64,000 bases of DNA from positions 1,414,131 to 1,478,130 of the forward strand of contig NZ_QVQV01000001.1 of assembly GCF_003429005.1 (NCBI RefSeq), written 5' to 3'. This DNA comes from Paraburkholderia sp. DHOC27 (GTDB lineage Bacteria; Pseudomonadota; Gammaproteobacteria; Burkholderiales; Burkholderiaceae). Position numbers and translations under genes: made by a program. Shown here piece after piece: positions 16,625 through 26,521 of the stretch (position 1 is its first letter; every line of letters begins with the position of its first letter). A model generated the notes under the pieces. That model was not told the DNA's origin, did no database searches, and saw only the letters and a program-made list of their open reading frames with translations.

Positions 16625-17941
16625 TCACGCGGCGCGTCCCGTCTTCATCCGTGCGGCCACCAGCAATGAGATCAGACAGCCCGCGCCCAGATACGCTGCC
16701 ACGGGATGCCACGAGCCGCCCGCGAGGCTGACCAATCCCACGGCGATGAACGGCGTGAAACCGCCGCCCACCACGCTCGCCACCTGGTAGCCCACGCCCG
16801 CGCCGCTGTAGCGGTACTCGGTGCCGAACAGTTCGGTGAACATGGGCTGCTGCACGCTCACGATCATGTCGTGCGCCACGTTGGCCAGCATGACCGCGAA
16901 GAACACGATCCACACCACCGAACGTGCGTCGAGCGCGAGGAAGAACGGCACCGCGCTGAGCAGGCCGACCACCGCGCCGATCATGTAGACGCGGCGGCGT
17001 CCGAAGCGGTCGGCGAGCCACGCGAAACAGGGAATCGTCACGCAGCTCAGCACGCCGACCAGCAAGCCGATGTTGAGGAAGAACGTGCGCGGCATGCCGA
17101 GGTTGGCGGTCGAATAGTTGAGCGCGAAGGCCGTCACGATGTACATCGTGAACAGTTCCGCGAGGCGCAGGGCGATGATGAGCAGAAACGCCTTCGGGTT
17201 TTGCAGCAGCGCCTCGACGATGGGCAGACGCTGACGCCGCTCGCCTTTCTCGACCACCTTCTCGACGAACTCCTTCGACTCTTCCATGCTCGAGCGGATC
17301 CACAGTGCGATCAGCACCAGCACCACGCTGAACAGGAACGGCAGGCGCCAGCCCCACGCGAGGAAGGTGGCGTTGTCCATGGAGTGACTGATGATCGACA
17401 CGAGGCCGGTCGAGAGAATCAGCCCTACGCCGTATCCCACCTGCACGCCGCTGCTGTAGAACGCTTTCTTTTTCTCGGGCGCGCTTTCGCAGGCCATCAG
17501 GGCCGCACCGCCCCATTCACCGCCTACCGCGAAACCCTGAATGGCACGCAGCGTGACGAGCAGCGCCGGTGCCCACCAGCCGATGCTGGTGAAAGCGGGC
17601 AAGAGCCCAATCGCGGCGGTGGATAGCCCCATCATCATGACCGTCAGCACCAGCATGCGCTTGCGGCCGAGCCGGTCGCCATAGTGACCGAAGATGAAGC
17701 CGCCGAGCGGACGGAACAGGAAGCCGACGCCGAACGTGGCGAAGGCGGCGAGGGTGCCCATCGCCGGGCTGACTTTGGGGAAAAACTGCGTATTGAAGAC
17801 GAGCGCGGCGACGATGCCGTACAGCAGGAAGTCGTACCAGTCGACGACCGCGCCGACGAAACTGCCCAACGCGGCCTTGCGGGCACGGCTCGCGCTGGTG
17901 CCCGCGTTGAGGTGTGAGGATGCCGATACTGCAGTGGTCAT
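16625..17941 (-). CDS. MFS transporter, metabolite:H+ symporter (MHS) family
   Basis: 438 residues. The N-terminal VDWYDFLLYG, the loop GHYGDRLGRKRML, and GFAVGGEWGGAALMACE place it in the MHS/ShiA-ProP group that takes up organic acids, shikimate or betaines with protons. The start at 17941 (MTTAVSASS) has GGAG upstream; the longer in-frame extension to 18070 is not family-like. A hairpin terminator follows. The substrate is unknown. Confidence 0.88.
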   Translation of the reverse strand: MTTAVSASSHLNAGTSASRARKAALGSFVGAVVDWYDFLLYGIVAALVFNTQFFPKVSPAMGTLAAFATFGVGFLFRPLGGFIFGHYGDRLGRKRMLVLTVMMMGLSTAAIGLLPAFTSIGWWAPALLVTLRAIQGFAVGGEWGGAALMACESAPEKKKAFYSSGVQVGYGVGLILSTGLVSIISHSMDNATFLAWGWRLPFLFSVVLVLIALWIRSSMEESKEFVEKVVEKGERRQRLPIVEALLQNPKAFLLIIALRLAELFTMYIVTAFALNYSTANLGMPRTFFLNIGLLVGVLSCVTIPCFAWLADRFGRRRVYMIGAVVGLLSAVPFFLALDARSVVWIVFFAVMLANVAHDMIVSVQQPMFTELFGTEYRYSGAGVGYQVASVVGGGFTPFIAVGLVSLAGGSWHPVAAYLGAGCLISLLVAARMKTGRAA

Positions 17942-18410
17942 GTCGTGTCTCCGGTCCCACCCGGGCGGGTGGCTGTCTCTGGAACGCAGGCTGGCTTCGC
18001 ACTGATTGCCGGATCCGATGACCGCCTGGCGCGCGAGATTGCTGCGATATGGGCTGGAGATTAATGACAAGCGGCGGGATTAACAATTGGCGTATGCCGG
18101 TGATTGCGCGATTGCCGTACGGCAGTGCGCGCATAGCGCGCGTTTTCCGCGTTTACACCAATGCTGGCCATGCCGATGACATGTCCACTCTCTTTGCAGG
18201 CAGCTGAGCGGTTAAACACAGGACTAGTCCTATATTTGTAGGGATGTGCTGTCAGTAGACTCGTAGTTTCCTGTTGTTGGGCTGCGCGACTTCATGTTTG
18301 CGGCGTCCTGTTGGCTGTCAGACTTTCTATGCTGAGTCGCGGTCGCATGTCGCCAAAGCGCTGTTGCTACCGCCCGCAGCCTTCTGTTCCAACTGCGAGA
18401 TTCCTACGAG
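17942..18410. other. Divergent intergenic region (MHS carrier / M23 peptidase)
   Basis: About 470 bp between divergent genes without a convincing reading frame. It contains a perfect 12-bp palindrome at 18220-18231 followed by the AT-rich TATATTTGTA, which may be part of a regulated promoter. Confidence 0.45.
18220..18231. promoter_or_regulatory. Perfect palindrome AGGACTAGTCCT
   Basis: A 12-bp perfect palindrome flanked by AT-rich sequence between divergent genes. Position and symmetry suggest a dimeric regulator site; no regulator is assigned. Confidence 0.35.
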
Positions 18411-18458
18411 ATGTGGCCGTTCTTCCGTACCATCCTCGCGCGCGGGCAGGTCACTTCC

Positions 18459-19937
18459 ATGCATGCGAGCCACAAGGCTCGTTTTACACGCAAATCCTCG
18501 ATGGGCATGGCCGCAAGCGCGGCTGTGCTGAGCGGCACCTTCGTCGTGCTGGCAGCCCCGGCTGCCTCGGGTATCACGTCGAAGCCGCTGAGCCGGACGG
18601 CGGCGGCTGCCCCGGGCGGCATTGCAATGAAGCGGACCCGCCTCGACGCGCCAGCCTTTTCCTTCGATCCCCACGCCGCGCCGCCCGTTGCCGCAGCGGC
18701 GCCCACGGTTACGCCGCAGACGCTGCCCGCCAGACCGGCCGGCTGGTCGATGCTGCGTGACGGGTGGCATACCCTCGCGCCGGCGGTGTTGTCGCTGGAT
18801 CAGCCGGTCCTCGCGACGATGTGCCGTATCACGCCGGCCGTCTGCGCGGCCTTCACTGCGCGCGACGAGGCTTCGATGCCGCCGCGCTCGCAGCATCAGT
18901 GGTCGGGGCCCATCGCGCAGGCCGAGGTCAGGGTGAAGAGCGTGACGCCGCCGCCCGTCACGATGGGGGACGGCATGCTCGCCAACGCGGCCGCGTTCAG
19001 GCTGCCCGACACCGCTGCCGGACCCGGCGCCGCAATCAACGCTGCAATCAACTCTGCAACCAGCGCTGCAACCAGCGCTGCAACCAGCGCTGCAACCAGC
19101 GACGGACTCAGCGCCGGCAGCTATGCCGGGCCAATTGCCGGCACCCTGCGTGCGACATGGCAGGCCAACGGTTTGCCCACGGATGTCGCAACCCAGGTGG
19201 CCCGCATCTTCGCGGGGCGCCTCGACCTGGCCAGACCTGCGCGCCCCGGCGACACCTATCGCATCGCCTATGAGCGTGAGGCCGGCGCAGCATCGGGAGC
19301 GGCGCGCCGACGCGTAAGCGCCGTCGAGATCCGCCTGGCTGGCGCGACCTATCGGGCGGTGTGGTTCGTCGCGCCGGGCAGAAAGAGCGGCGACTACTAC
19401 TCGTTCGACGGCGAGCGTCTCGCGGCCACGCCGTTCGCCATGCCGGTCAACTATGCCCGCATCAGCTCGCCGTTCGGTTATCGCATTCATCCGGTGACGG
19501 GCGTGCCATTGATGCATACCGGCGTGGACCTGACGGCCGCCGTGGGCACGCCCGTGGTCGCTGCGGCGACCGGCATCGTGCAGTTCGCCGGCTTCGACGA
19601 TGGCTACGGCAAGCACGTGATCCTGCGTCATGCACAGGGCTACACCAGCTACTACGCGCATCTGTCGAGCTACGCGAACGGCTTGCGCGTCGGCGACCGC
19701 ATCGCCCAGGGGCAGCGAGTCGGCGCGGTCGGTCAGACGGGCGTCGCAACGGGCCCGCATCTGCACTTCGAAGTGCGTTTGAACAACCAGCCTGTCGATC
19801 CGCTCAGGCTGACGAGCCGGGTCGGCGCAACGATGCTCGCCGGGCGTCAACGGGTGGAGTTCGAGCGCGTCGCGGGTGCAGCGCGCGAGCAACTCGCTGC
19901 GCTGCCCGCCGATCTGCGGGTTGCCTCCAGACAGTGA
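18459..19937 (+). CDS. M23 family metallopeptidase (peptidoglycan endopeptidase)
   Basis: 492 residues from ATG 18459, which has AGGT at good spacing; an in-frame ATG at 18411 is possible but lacks a ribosome site. A hydrophobic export segment (about 30-50) is followed by an Ala-rich low-complexity region, a helical N-domain with an OapA-like stretch (GRLDLARPARPGDTYRIAY), and a C-terminal LytM domain. All zinc ligands are visible: His353 and Asp357 in HTGVD, and His434/His436 in HLHFE. It probably cleaves peptide cross-links in the periplasm, like MepM. Six 12-bp repeats lie in the low-complexity part. Confidence 0.87.
   Translation: MHASHKARFTRKSSMGMAASAAVLSGTFVVLAAPAASGITSKPLSRTAAAAPGGIAMKRTRLDAPAFSFDPHAAPPVAAAAPTVTPQTLPARPAGWSMLRDGWHTLAPAVLSLDQPVLATMCRITPAVCAAFTARDEASMPPRSQHQWSGPIAQAEVRVKSVTPPPVTMGDGMLANAAAFRLPDTAAGPGAAINAAINSATSAATSAATSAATSDGLSAGSYAGPIAGTLRATWQANGLPTDVATQVARIFAGRLDLARPARPGDTYRIAYEREAGAASGAARRRVSAVEIRLAGATYRAVWFVAPGRKSGDYYSFDGERLAATPFAMPVNYARISSPFGYRIHPVTGVPLMHTGVDLTAAVGTPVVAAATGIVQFAGFDDGYGKHVILRHAQGYTSYYAHLSSYANGLRVGDRIAQGQRVGAVGQTGVATGPHLHFEVRLNNQPVDPLRLTSRVGATMLAGRQRVEFERVAGAAREQLAALPADLRVASRQ
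19029..19100 (+). repeat. Six tandem 12-bp repeats inside the M23 peptidase gene
   Basis: Six consecutive in-frame 12-bp units, the last three identical (GCTGCAACCAGC), encode AAIN, AAIN, SATS and three AATS. They lie in the linker before the OapA-like domain. Copy number may vary between strains without frameshift. Confidence 0.9.
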
Positions 19938-20221
19938 GGGGCGTCGTGATCCGGCAGATTGCAGGCCGCAACATCTTCGCCGATCTGTGTGACGGATTTT
20001 CGGGCTCTCGCTACGCCCACGTCCGGTGGGCTTAGCCACACTTGCGCAGGCTTGCATCACACGATTTAATACGGCGTCGCAACGGCGCTCGTCGGTGCGG
20101 CAAAAAAGAATCGTCTTCGAAGCACATTGCGCACTGCGCAGCCCGGCATGCCTGCACGGGCAGCGTATCCGTCTAAAGCCGGCTGCCGCCGGCCAGCGAG
20201 TCATCATCAACGGAGCGGAGC

Positions 20222-21631
20222 ATGAAAGCCAGCACCATCGCGGAACGGGAAGCCAGGGGGCGCGCCGCGCGTGAGCATTCGAAACGCTCCAGTCATCGCG
20301 CGATGGGCGACATGCACCGCAGCGCGGTCGATCTGCTCAGGCAAAGCAGCGAAGGGCGGGTCGCGAAGCTGGTGCCGCTGCGCTACGGCCGCATGGCCGT
20401 GTCGCCTTTCACGTTCTTTCGCGGCAGCGCGATCCTGCAGGCTCGCGATCTGAGCCGCGTGTCCGATACGGGCCTCGTGCTGCCGATCTGTGGCGACGGC
20501 CATCTGATGAACTTCGGCGGCTTCGCAACGCCCGAGCGGCAACTCGTGTTCGATCTCAACGATTTCGACGAAGTGGCGCTCGGCCCGTTCGAATGGGATC
20601 TCAAGCGCTTGACCGCGAGCCTCGTGGTGGCCGCGCGGCATATGCGTCTGAGCCGTGGCTTCGCCAGCGATCTGGTGATGACGGCAGTGAGCGAATACCG
20701 TGACCGCATGCTGCAGTATGCGCAATGCGGCGCACTCGATCTCTGGTATGAGCGCATCACGTTCGAACGGATGGCTGAAACGGCGCTGACGCCCGAGCGC
20801 CGCCGCGAGGTTCGGCGCGGCATGGAAAAAGCCGCCAGCCGCACGCATGAGAGCATGCTGGAAAAGATGTGCGAATACGCCGGCGACCATTTGATGATCC
20901 GCGATGCGCCGCCGGGGCTCTTCCACGTGCACGGCGCCAACAGCCTGTTCGAGCCCGAAGACGACTGGTTCAGAATGGGCGACTGGCGCAAGCTGATCGG
21001 CCCCATGTACGGCGAATATCTCAAGACCCTGACGCACGACCGGCGTGAACTGCTCAGCCATTTCACGGCACAGGACCTGGTGTTCAAGGTGGTCGGCGTC
21101 GGCAGCGTGGGCACGCGTTGCCTCGTGCTGCTCACCACGGATCACATGGGCAAACCGCTGTTCCTGCAGATCAAGGAAGCTCGCCAGTCGGTGATCGCGC
21201 AATACTTCAAGGGAACGAGCCTGTCTCACGACGGCGAACGCGTGGTGCGTGGACAGCGCGTGCTGCAGGCCGCGAGCGACATCTTCCTCGGCTGGGCAAC
21301 CGGTCCTTCCGGACGTCATTTCTACTTCAGGCAGCTGCGCGACATGAAGTTGTCGGCCAACATCGAACTGTTCGATAACGACTTGTTGCTGGGCTACGCG
21401 AAACTGTGCGGATGGGTGATGGCGCGCGCACACGCCAAGGCGAGCGGCAAGGCCATCGAAATCGCCGCGTATATCGGACGCGGCGACCAGTTTGCCGAAG
21501 CGCTGACCGAATACGCGTTTGCCTATGCAGACCAGGTCGAGCGCGACTACGACGTGTTTCTCAAGGCTTGCCGCAGTGGCGAACTGCAGGCGCGTTCGGA
21601 CGAAGACATGGCGGCGGATTTCCGCGTTTGA
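20222..21631 (+). CDS. DUF2252 domain-containing protein
   Basis: 469 residues. The pattern SPFTFFRGSA, then CGDGHLMNFGGFATPERQLVFDLNDFDE and GPFEWDLKRL, identifies DUF2252, a kinase-like-fold family related to aminoglycoside phosphotransferases, with HLMNFG and FDLNDFDE looking like the catalytic and metal-binding segments. No substrate is known. Start ATG follows a GGAGCG site. It converges with the TonB receptor gene. Confidence 0.85.
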   Translation: MKASTIAEREARGRAAREHSKRSSHRAMGDMHRSAVDLLRQSSEGRVAKLVPLRYGRMAVSPFTFFRGSAILQARDLSRVSDTGLVLPICGDGHLMNFGGFATPERQLVFDLNDFDEVALGPFEWDLKRLTASLVVAARHMRLSRGFASDLVMTAVSEYRDRMLQYAQCGALDLWYERITFERMAETALTPERRREVRRGMEKAASRTHESMLEKMCEYAGDHLMIRDAPPGLFHVHGANSLFEPEDDWFRMGDWRKLIGPMYGEYLKTLTHDRRELLSHFTAQDLVFKVVGVGSVGTRCLVLLTTDHMGKPLFLQIKEARQSVIAQYFKGTSLSHDGERVVRGQRVLQAASDIFLGWATGPSGRHFYFRQLRDMKLSANIELFDNDLLLGYAKLCGWVMARAHAKASGKAIEIAAYIGRGDQFAEALTEYAFAYADQVERDYDVFLKACRSGELQARSDEDMAADFRV

Positions 21632-21689
21632 ATCTGCGCTTGAACCTGCGTTTGAAGGCGCGTTTGAAGCCGCGGGTTGTGCAGCGGTG

Positions 21690-21715
21690 AGCCGGCGGCC
21701 GTGAATCCGCCGGCT
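21690..21715. terminator. Hairpin between convergent DUF2252 and TonB receptor genes
   Basis: Inverted repeat AGCCGGCGG/CCGCCGGCT (21690-21698, 21707-21715) with an 8-nt loop lies 58 bp after the DUF2252 stop and 6 bp after the receptor stop. It lacks a strong T-run, so terminator function is plausible but unproven. Confidence 0.5.
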
Positions 21716-21721
21716 TCTGCC

Positions 21722-23902
21722 TCAGAACAGCTTCGTCACGCCCGCATACACGGCGCGCTGCGGCCCATACTGCGGCGCCTCGACGCCAATACCAGACCCG
21801 TCGCGCAGTTCGTACACGCTGTTGACGGCGTTGATCAGCACGATCCGTGCATCGAATTTCCCCACCACCGGCGCATTGAAATGCTCGATCACGGCAAGAT
21901 TCAGTTGACCGTACCAGGGCAGCTTGTCGGTATTGGCGAAGCCGCTGCGCAGACCACTGCCCACGATGGCATCCGCGGTGAAGGTGGTCCGGCCCAGTTC
22001 GTAAGCGCCGCCCAGTGACGCCGTGATGCGTTGATCGTGATCGAGGAACACCCAGTTGTTGGCAATGTAGGCAAGTTCGGCCGCGCCGAAATTGAATTGC
22101 GCGGAGTCCACGTTCTTGCCCTGGGCGCGGCTATACGCCAGATTCAGATAGGCCGAGAGGTTGCCCCGTTTGTAGTTGCTGGTGAATTCCACGCCATACA
22201 CGCGGCCATATTCGTAGTTGAACGGCGTATAGATCAGGGCCGTGCCGAACTGGCCCAGGTCGAGCAGGTTCGAGGCGATCTTGTAATACGCATCCAGCCC
22301 AACGGTGAGCGCCGGCGTCAGCCGCTGCGTCACGCCCACGTCGAAGTAATGGCTGCGTTCGGGCTGCACGGGGCTGTCCTGGGTGACTTCGCTCTGGTTG
22401 GTGGTGCCGGTAAAGCGGCTCACCGTCGATGCGGAGACCAGTTCGAAGTCCGGCGGCGTGAAGTAGCGCGCGTATCCGGCATGCAGCGTGGTGGCATTGG
22501 TGGGCTGGAACACGAGCCCCACGCGCGGGCTCAACTGGCTGGCGTGCACATACTCGTCCATGCCGTCGTAGCGCACGCCGTAATTCAGCGTCAGCTTGCT
22601 GGTGAGCTTCCATTCGTCCTGCAGGTAAGCGCTATACAGATAGCCGGTGCTGGCGCCTGAATCGTTGATGTTGAACGGCACGTCGGAGCTTTGTTCGCCA
22701 GCCGCGGTGGCTGGAAACACCAGCACGTTGTCGTCGAACACCGCGTGCTCCTCTTCGGCCATGATGCCGGCGCGCAGCGTGTGCGTTGCGTTGAGACGGA
22801 AGGTCGTATCGGCCTGCACGCCTTCGGCCTGATTGCTGCGGAAATCGTCGGAGGCGACGCCGTTGAACATCAGGTCGCCCACCGGGTCGGGATTGAACTG
22901 CGTGCGCGTATAGCGGGTGAACAGCGCCACCTGATAGTCGAGCGCACCACCGTTGGTGCCCTGCAGCGCGAGCATACCGAAGTTGTTCAGCTCGGATTGC
23001 GTTTCGTTGAGATTGGCAGAGTTGAAATCGCTATGACCGGCGAGCGCGAAATTGGTTGGCAGCCCGGGAGTATTTGGCAGTTCGAACTGATTTGCAGCGG
23101 TGCCTACCATCACGCTGACGCGGGTAAGCGGGTTGATGATGTACGACAGATAGCCAAAGCCGTTGCCAAGCCGCGTGTGATCGTGCAACGGGCTGCCATC
23201 GGCGGTGGGCGCTTCGATGCCGAGATTGTTCACACCGAGCGTGCCGGTGAAGAAATAGCTGAGCGGTCCCTGCGAGCCATACACGTCCGCGCTGCTCTGC
23301 AAGGTTTGATGGCTGCCGCCGTAGACATCGATCGAGCCGCCGTTGCCGAGTTCGCCGGACTTCGTCGTGATGTCGACGATCCCCGCCGTCTTGTAGCCAT
23401 ATTGCGCGGGCAGCGCGCCGGTGATCAGGTTCACTTCGTCGATGATGTGCGTATCGAGCGACTGACCGAAGCCGCTAATCGGCTCGGGAATGATGATGCC
23501 GTTGATGCGGTATTGCAGATCGGCATGGTCGCCGCGCACGTGGAGTTGCCCGTAGGAATCGTTGGCCACGCCGGGCGCCTGCAGCAGTACCTGGTTCAGC
23601 GGCGTGTTGTCGCCCTGCGGCAGCGCCTGGATGTCGGCTTGCGTGAAGCGGTAGACGGTGGCGCCCACGTCGGGCTGCAAGCCGTTGCGTGCCGTATTCA
23701 GACGCTGCGCCTCGACGGTCACGCTGACTACCTGGCCCTGGCTATCCGTCACGCGGCCGTTGACCGGCACGTCCATAGCGCCTGGAGCGACCGGCGCGCT
23801 GGGGGCGCTGGATGGGTCGCCGCTATCGGCAAAGGCGGGCAAGGCAACCGACTGCGCGAGCAGCAACAGGGCGGCGCGGGAAACGAGTTGGTGATGTTTC
23901 AT
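21722..23902 (-). CDS. TonB-dependent outer-membrane receptor (candidate zinc receptor)
   Basis: 726 residues from ATG 23902, which begins a clear signal peptide ([20 protein letters not shown], cleavage near AFA-DS). The plug domain (about 70-200) shows [21 protein letters not shown] and NGIIIPEP; a long beta-barrel follows and ends in VYAGVTKLF with the C-terminal Phe expected for outer-membrane insertion. The next gene is divergent, and the shared region holds a Zur-like palindrome 114 bp upstream of this start. Zur control is the best clue to substrate: zinc or a zinc chelate. The protein has no striking His-rich loop like that of ZnuD. Confidence 0.88.
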   Translation of the reverse strand: MKHHQLVSRAALLLLAQSVALPAFADSGDPSSAPSAPVAPGAMDVPVNGRVTDSQGQVVSVTVEAQRLNTARNGLQPDVGATVYRFTQADIQALPQGDNTPLNQVLLQAPGVANDSYGQLHVRGDHADLQYRINGIIIPEPISGFGQSLDTHIIDEVNLITGALPAQYGYKTAGIVDITTKSGELGNGGSIDVYGGSHQTLQSSADVYGSQGPLSYFFTGTLGVNNLGIEAPTADGSPLHDHTRLGNGFGYLSYIINPLTRVSVMVGTAANQFELPNTPGLPTNFALAGHSDFNSANLNETQSELNNFGMLALQGTNGGALDYQVALFTRYTRTQFNPDPVGDLMFNGVASDDFRSNQAEGVQADTTFRLNATHTLRAGIMAEEEHAVFDDNVLVFPATAAGEQSSDVPFNINDSGASTGYLYSAYLQDEWKLTSKLTLNYGVRYDGMDEYVHASQLSPRVGLVFQPTNATTLHAGYARYFTPPDFELVSASTVSRFTGTTNQSEVTQDSPVQPERSHYFDVGVTQRLTPALTVGLDAYYKIASNLLDLGQFGTALIYTPFNYEYGRVYGVEFTSNYKRGNLSAYLNLAYSRAQGKNVDSAQFNFGAAELAYIANNWVFLDHDQRITASLGGAYELGRTTFTADAIVGSGLRSGFANTDKLPWYGQLNLAVIEHFNAPVVGKFDARIVLINAVNSVYELRDGSGIGVEAPQYGPQRAVYAGVTKLF

Positions 23903-24012
23903 CTTCTTCTTGTGCGGGTGGAGATCCTCTTGCCGTACCTGACCTGCGTATCCGTCCGTCACCGTCTGGTCTGGCAGCGGAACGGCGTCATGCAGGTCGG
24001 TGCGCTCTGTAT

Positions 24013-24030
24013 GAGATGTTATAACATAAC
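24013..24030. promoter_or_regulatory. Zur-like box upstream of the TonB receptor
   Basis: GAGATGTTATAACATAAC contains the perfect 12-bp palindrome ATGTTATAACAT (24016-24027). Proteobacterial Zur operators share the core TGTTATANNATAACA or GTTATGTTATAACATAAC. The site lies 114 bp upstream of the receptor start and about 150 bp upstream of the divergent SDR. An alternative reading is a chance AT-rich promoter element. Confidence 0.6.
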
Positions 24031-24175
24031 AAATAAAAGGCGCAATCGTGGGATGAGATGCTCGCCATGCGCGAGCGCGGAACCAGCAGACCGGAGAGAC
24101 GTGATAGGTTTTGGCTGGTTCGTGCGGCCAGTTCGATGCGCCGCCGGTTCCCGCTTATCTGCAAGGAGACGTGTT

Positions 24176-24934
24176 GTGACAGCTACAAAAAAGATTGCGC
24201 TGGTGACGGGCGCGGGCAGCGGCATCGGTCGCGCCAGTGCGCTCAGGTTGCTCGAACATGGCTATAGCGTGGTGCTGACCGGGCGCCGCCAGGCGCCGCT
24301 CGACGCGCTCGCCGAGGAAGCGCGTCAGCGCGGCTTCGATGCGCTGGCGGTGTCCTGCGACGTGGGCGACGCGGCCAGCGTTGACGCGCTGTTCGACACG
24401 ATCCGCCAGCGCTATGGCCGGCTCGACGTGCTGTTCAACAATGCCGGCCGCGGCTCGCCGCCGGTCGAAATCGACGAGCTGAGCGTCGAGGACTGGCGCA
24501 GCGTGGTGGACACCAATCTGACCGGCGTGTTCCTGTGCACGCGCGCGGCGTTCGGTCTGATGAAGACGCAGACGCCGCGCGGCGGGCGCATCATCAATAA
24601 CGGCTCGATCTCGGCACATGCGCCGCGTCCGAACAGCATTGCGTACACCTCGACCAAGCACGCCATCACGGGGCTGACGAAGTCGGTCTCGCTCGATGGG
24701 CGCAAGTACGACATCTGTTGCGGCCAGCTCGACATTGGCAATGCGGCGACCGAGATGGCAGAGCGTATGGCGCGCGGCGTGCCGCAGGCCAACGGCGAGA
24801 TCGCGGTCGAGCCGTTGATGGACGTCGAACTGGTGGCTGATGCCGTGCTGCACATGGCCGATCTGCCGCTCGCTGCCAACGTCCAGTTCATGACGATCAT
24901 GGCGACGAAGATGCCGTACGTGGGGCGTGGCTAG
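24176..24934 (+). CDS. SDR family NAD(P)-dependent oxidoreductase
   Basis: 252 residues starting at GTG 24176, with AGGAG 8 bp upstream; no upstream ATG fits the fold. It has the cofactor motif [12 protein letters not shown], the active-site Ser region [10 protein letters not shown], and catalytic YTSTK. This is a classical short-chain dehydrogenase; the C-terminus is short and has no substrate-revealing motif. It is divergent from the TonB receptor and its end overlaps the next frame by 8 bp. Confidence 0.9.
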   Translation: MTATKKIALVTGAGSGIGRASALRLLEHGYSVVLTGRRQAPLDALAEEARQRGFDALAVSCDVGDAASVDALFDTIRQRYGRLDVLFNNAGRGSPPVEIDELSVEDWRSVVDTNLTGVFLCTRAAFGLMKTQTPRGGRIINNGSISAHAPRPNSIAYTSTKHAITGLTKSVSLDGRKYDICCGQLDIGNAATEMAERMARGVPQANGEIAVEPLMDVELVADAVLHMADLPLAANVQFMTIMATKMPYVGRG

Positions 24935-25403
24935 GCGAGAACACAGGGACGAAAGCAGCGAGGAGGGCGGCGGCGCACGCGTACGGCGAGATCAACCTAT
25001 ACTGGTTGACCCATGTAACCCGGATGCGACCGTGCCGCCAGCTTCACGGAAAAAGACCCTGCGGGGCGGGGTGGCTGAGGCGTTGCCTGAGACCTTGCCT
25101 CGGCATTTGCCCGAGAACTCGCCTCAGCATTCGCCTGACGCTTTGCCTCAGCATTCGGCCAACGCCCTGTCTGGCAGTTCGCCGAACCCGCAGCCCCACG
25201 CCCGGCACAGCATGCCCGACGACCCGCCGCCCACGCCGCCCCGGCGCCCTGAACTCGACGATTGCTGCCATAGCGGTTGCAGTCCCTGCGTGTTCGATCT
25301 CTACGACGAGGCGTTGGCGCGCTACGAGACGGCGCTCGCCGCGTGGCGGGCGCGCCAGCCCGCGAGCGCGGCGCCGCCAGCACGCAAGCGGCAGGCGCGC
25401 TAG
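24927..25403 (+). CDS. Small protein with oxidoreductase-like (Oxidored-like) domain, start uncertain
   Basis: The conserved part is the C-terminal 60 residues: [20 protein letters not shown], then [21 protein letters not shown], the Cys-rich signature of the oxidoreductase-like domain also found in eukaryotic OXLD1. The N-terminal extension is a degenerate Pro/His/Ser repeat ([18 protein letters not shown]...), probably untranslated or disordered. Starts at 24927 (overlapping the SDR stop) or at 25212 ([10 protein letters not shown], giving 63 residues) are both possible. Function unknown; the Cys cluster suggests metal binding. Confidence 0.6.
   Translation: MARREHRDESSEEGGGARVRRDQPILVDPCNPDATVPPASRKKTLRGGVAEALPETLPRHLPENSPQHSPDALPQHSANALSGSSPNPQPHARHSMPDDPPPTPPRRPELDDCCHSGCSPCVFDLYDEALARYETALAAWRARQPASAAPPARKRQAR
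24992..25009. promoter_or_regulatory. Inverted repeat TCAACC-N6-GGTTGA
   Basis: Perfect 6-bp arms at 24992-24997 and 25004-25009 around TATACT, inside the N-terminal extension frame of the preceding small gene. If that gene starts at 25212 this is non-coding and could be a promoter with an operator; TATACT would serve as a -10. Confidence 0.3.
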
Positions 25404-25463
25404 CATGCGACGAGGGCGACAAGGCCAGTTTCGCGCCGTCCGCTGCCTTGAACTTCACCATTC

Positions 25464-26321
25464 ATGACCGACCTCCAGCCCACACTCGTTGAACCTCAAC
25501 TCGTCGATGAGCTGCACGCCTTCGTGCAGCGCTATCCGCGCCTGTTCGTGCTGTCCGGCGCCGGCATCAGCACCGATTCCGGCATCCCCGGCTATCGCGA
25601 TGAAGACGGCGCCTGGAAGCGCTCGCCGCCCATTACGCTGCAGGAGTTTCTGGGTTCGATCGCCTCGCGGCAACGCTACTGGGCGCGCAGCATGATCGGC
25701 TGGCCGGTGGTGGCCGACGCGCAGCCGAATGCCGCGCACCGCGCGCTCGCGCGGCTCGAGGCGGCGCAGCATGTGCCGGTGCTCGTGACGCAAAACGTCG
25801 ACGGACTGCATCAGCGCGCCGGCAGCAGCTCGGTGATTGAACTGCACGGCAGCATCGACGCCGTGACCTGTCTCGATTGCGGTACGCGGCATGCCCGGGC
25901 GACCATCCAGCGCACGCTCGAAGCGGACAATCCGGCGCTCGTGGACGCCGTCGCCGAACCGGCCGCGGATGGCGACGCTCACCTCGAATGGCACGACCTC
26001 GGGGGTTTCCGCATTCCGCCGTGTCCGAACTGTGGCGGCATGCTGAAGCCGGCGGTGGTGTTCTTCGGCGAAAACGTGCCGCGTGCCACTGTCGACGAGG
26101 CAACGCATGCGCTGGAAGCGGCGGACGCCATGCTGGTGGTCGGTTCCTCGCTGATGGTCTACTCGGGATACCGCTTCTGCGTATGGGCGCAAAAGATGGG
26201 CAAGCCGGTGGCCGCGATCAACCTGGGCCGTACGCGCGCCGACCCGCTGCTGGCGCTGAAGATCGCCGCGCCTTGCGCCGAAACGCTGACCGCGCTGGCG
26301 GCGCGGCTCGCGCTGGATTGA
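25464..26321 (+). CDS. NAD-dependent protein deacylase, sirtuin family
   Basis: 285 residues. It has the NAD-binding GAGIST and GIPGYR, TQNVDGLHQRAG, catalytic His128 in IELHGS, and a zinc knuckle formed by CLDCG and CPNCGG. The spacing fits class II (SIRT4-like) sirtuins, longer than CobB. It removes acyl groups from lysines using NAD. The gene lies 60 bp after the Oxidored-like gene. Confidence 0.9.
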   Translation: MTDLQPTLVEPQLVDELHAFVQRYPRLFVLSGAGISTDSGIPGYRDEDGAWKRSPPITLQEFLGSIASRQRYWARSMIGWPVVADAQPNAAHRALARLEAAQHVPVLVTQNVDGLHQRAGSSSVIELHGSIDAVTCLDCGTRHARATIQRTLEADNPALVDAVAEPAADGDAHLEWHDLGGFRIPPCPNCGGMLKPAVVFFGENVPRATVDEATHALEAADAMLVVGSSLMVYSGYRFCVWAQKMGKPVAAINLGRTRADPLLALKIAAPCAETLTALAARLALD

Positions 26322-26521
26322 GTCGCGCGCCACGGGCCGCCAAGATCGCTCATAATGAGAGCCCCTCTGGCGGATCGCCGAGGCACGGGTCTCCACAGTT
26401 TCATCTCGGCGCGCCGGCATCCTGGCCCGCCTTGGAGATCGGGCCGTTGGCTGACCCCGACCAGACAGCGGGCCATGTCACGCGAAAACGGCAGCGAAGT
26501 GAGAGGAGCGCAGGAAAACAG

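Noticed and set aside
18327..20210. 627-residue minus-strand open frame
   Set aside because: Antisense to the M23 peptidase, which has all catalytic motifs; the minus product is Arg/His-rich without domain features.
21625..21680. Degenerate 12-bp TTGAA-(N)-CTGCG(C/T)-like repeats around the DUF2252 stop codon
   Set aside because: Short and imperfect; lie mostly after the stop codon and suggest no function beyond local slippage.
22691..24934. 747-residue plus-strand open frame
   Set aside because: Its first two thirds are antisense to the TonB receptor; only the part from GTG 24176 is a real protein (SDR).
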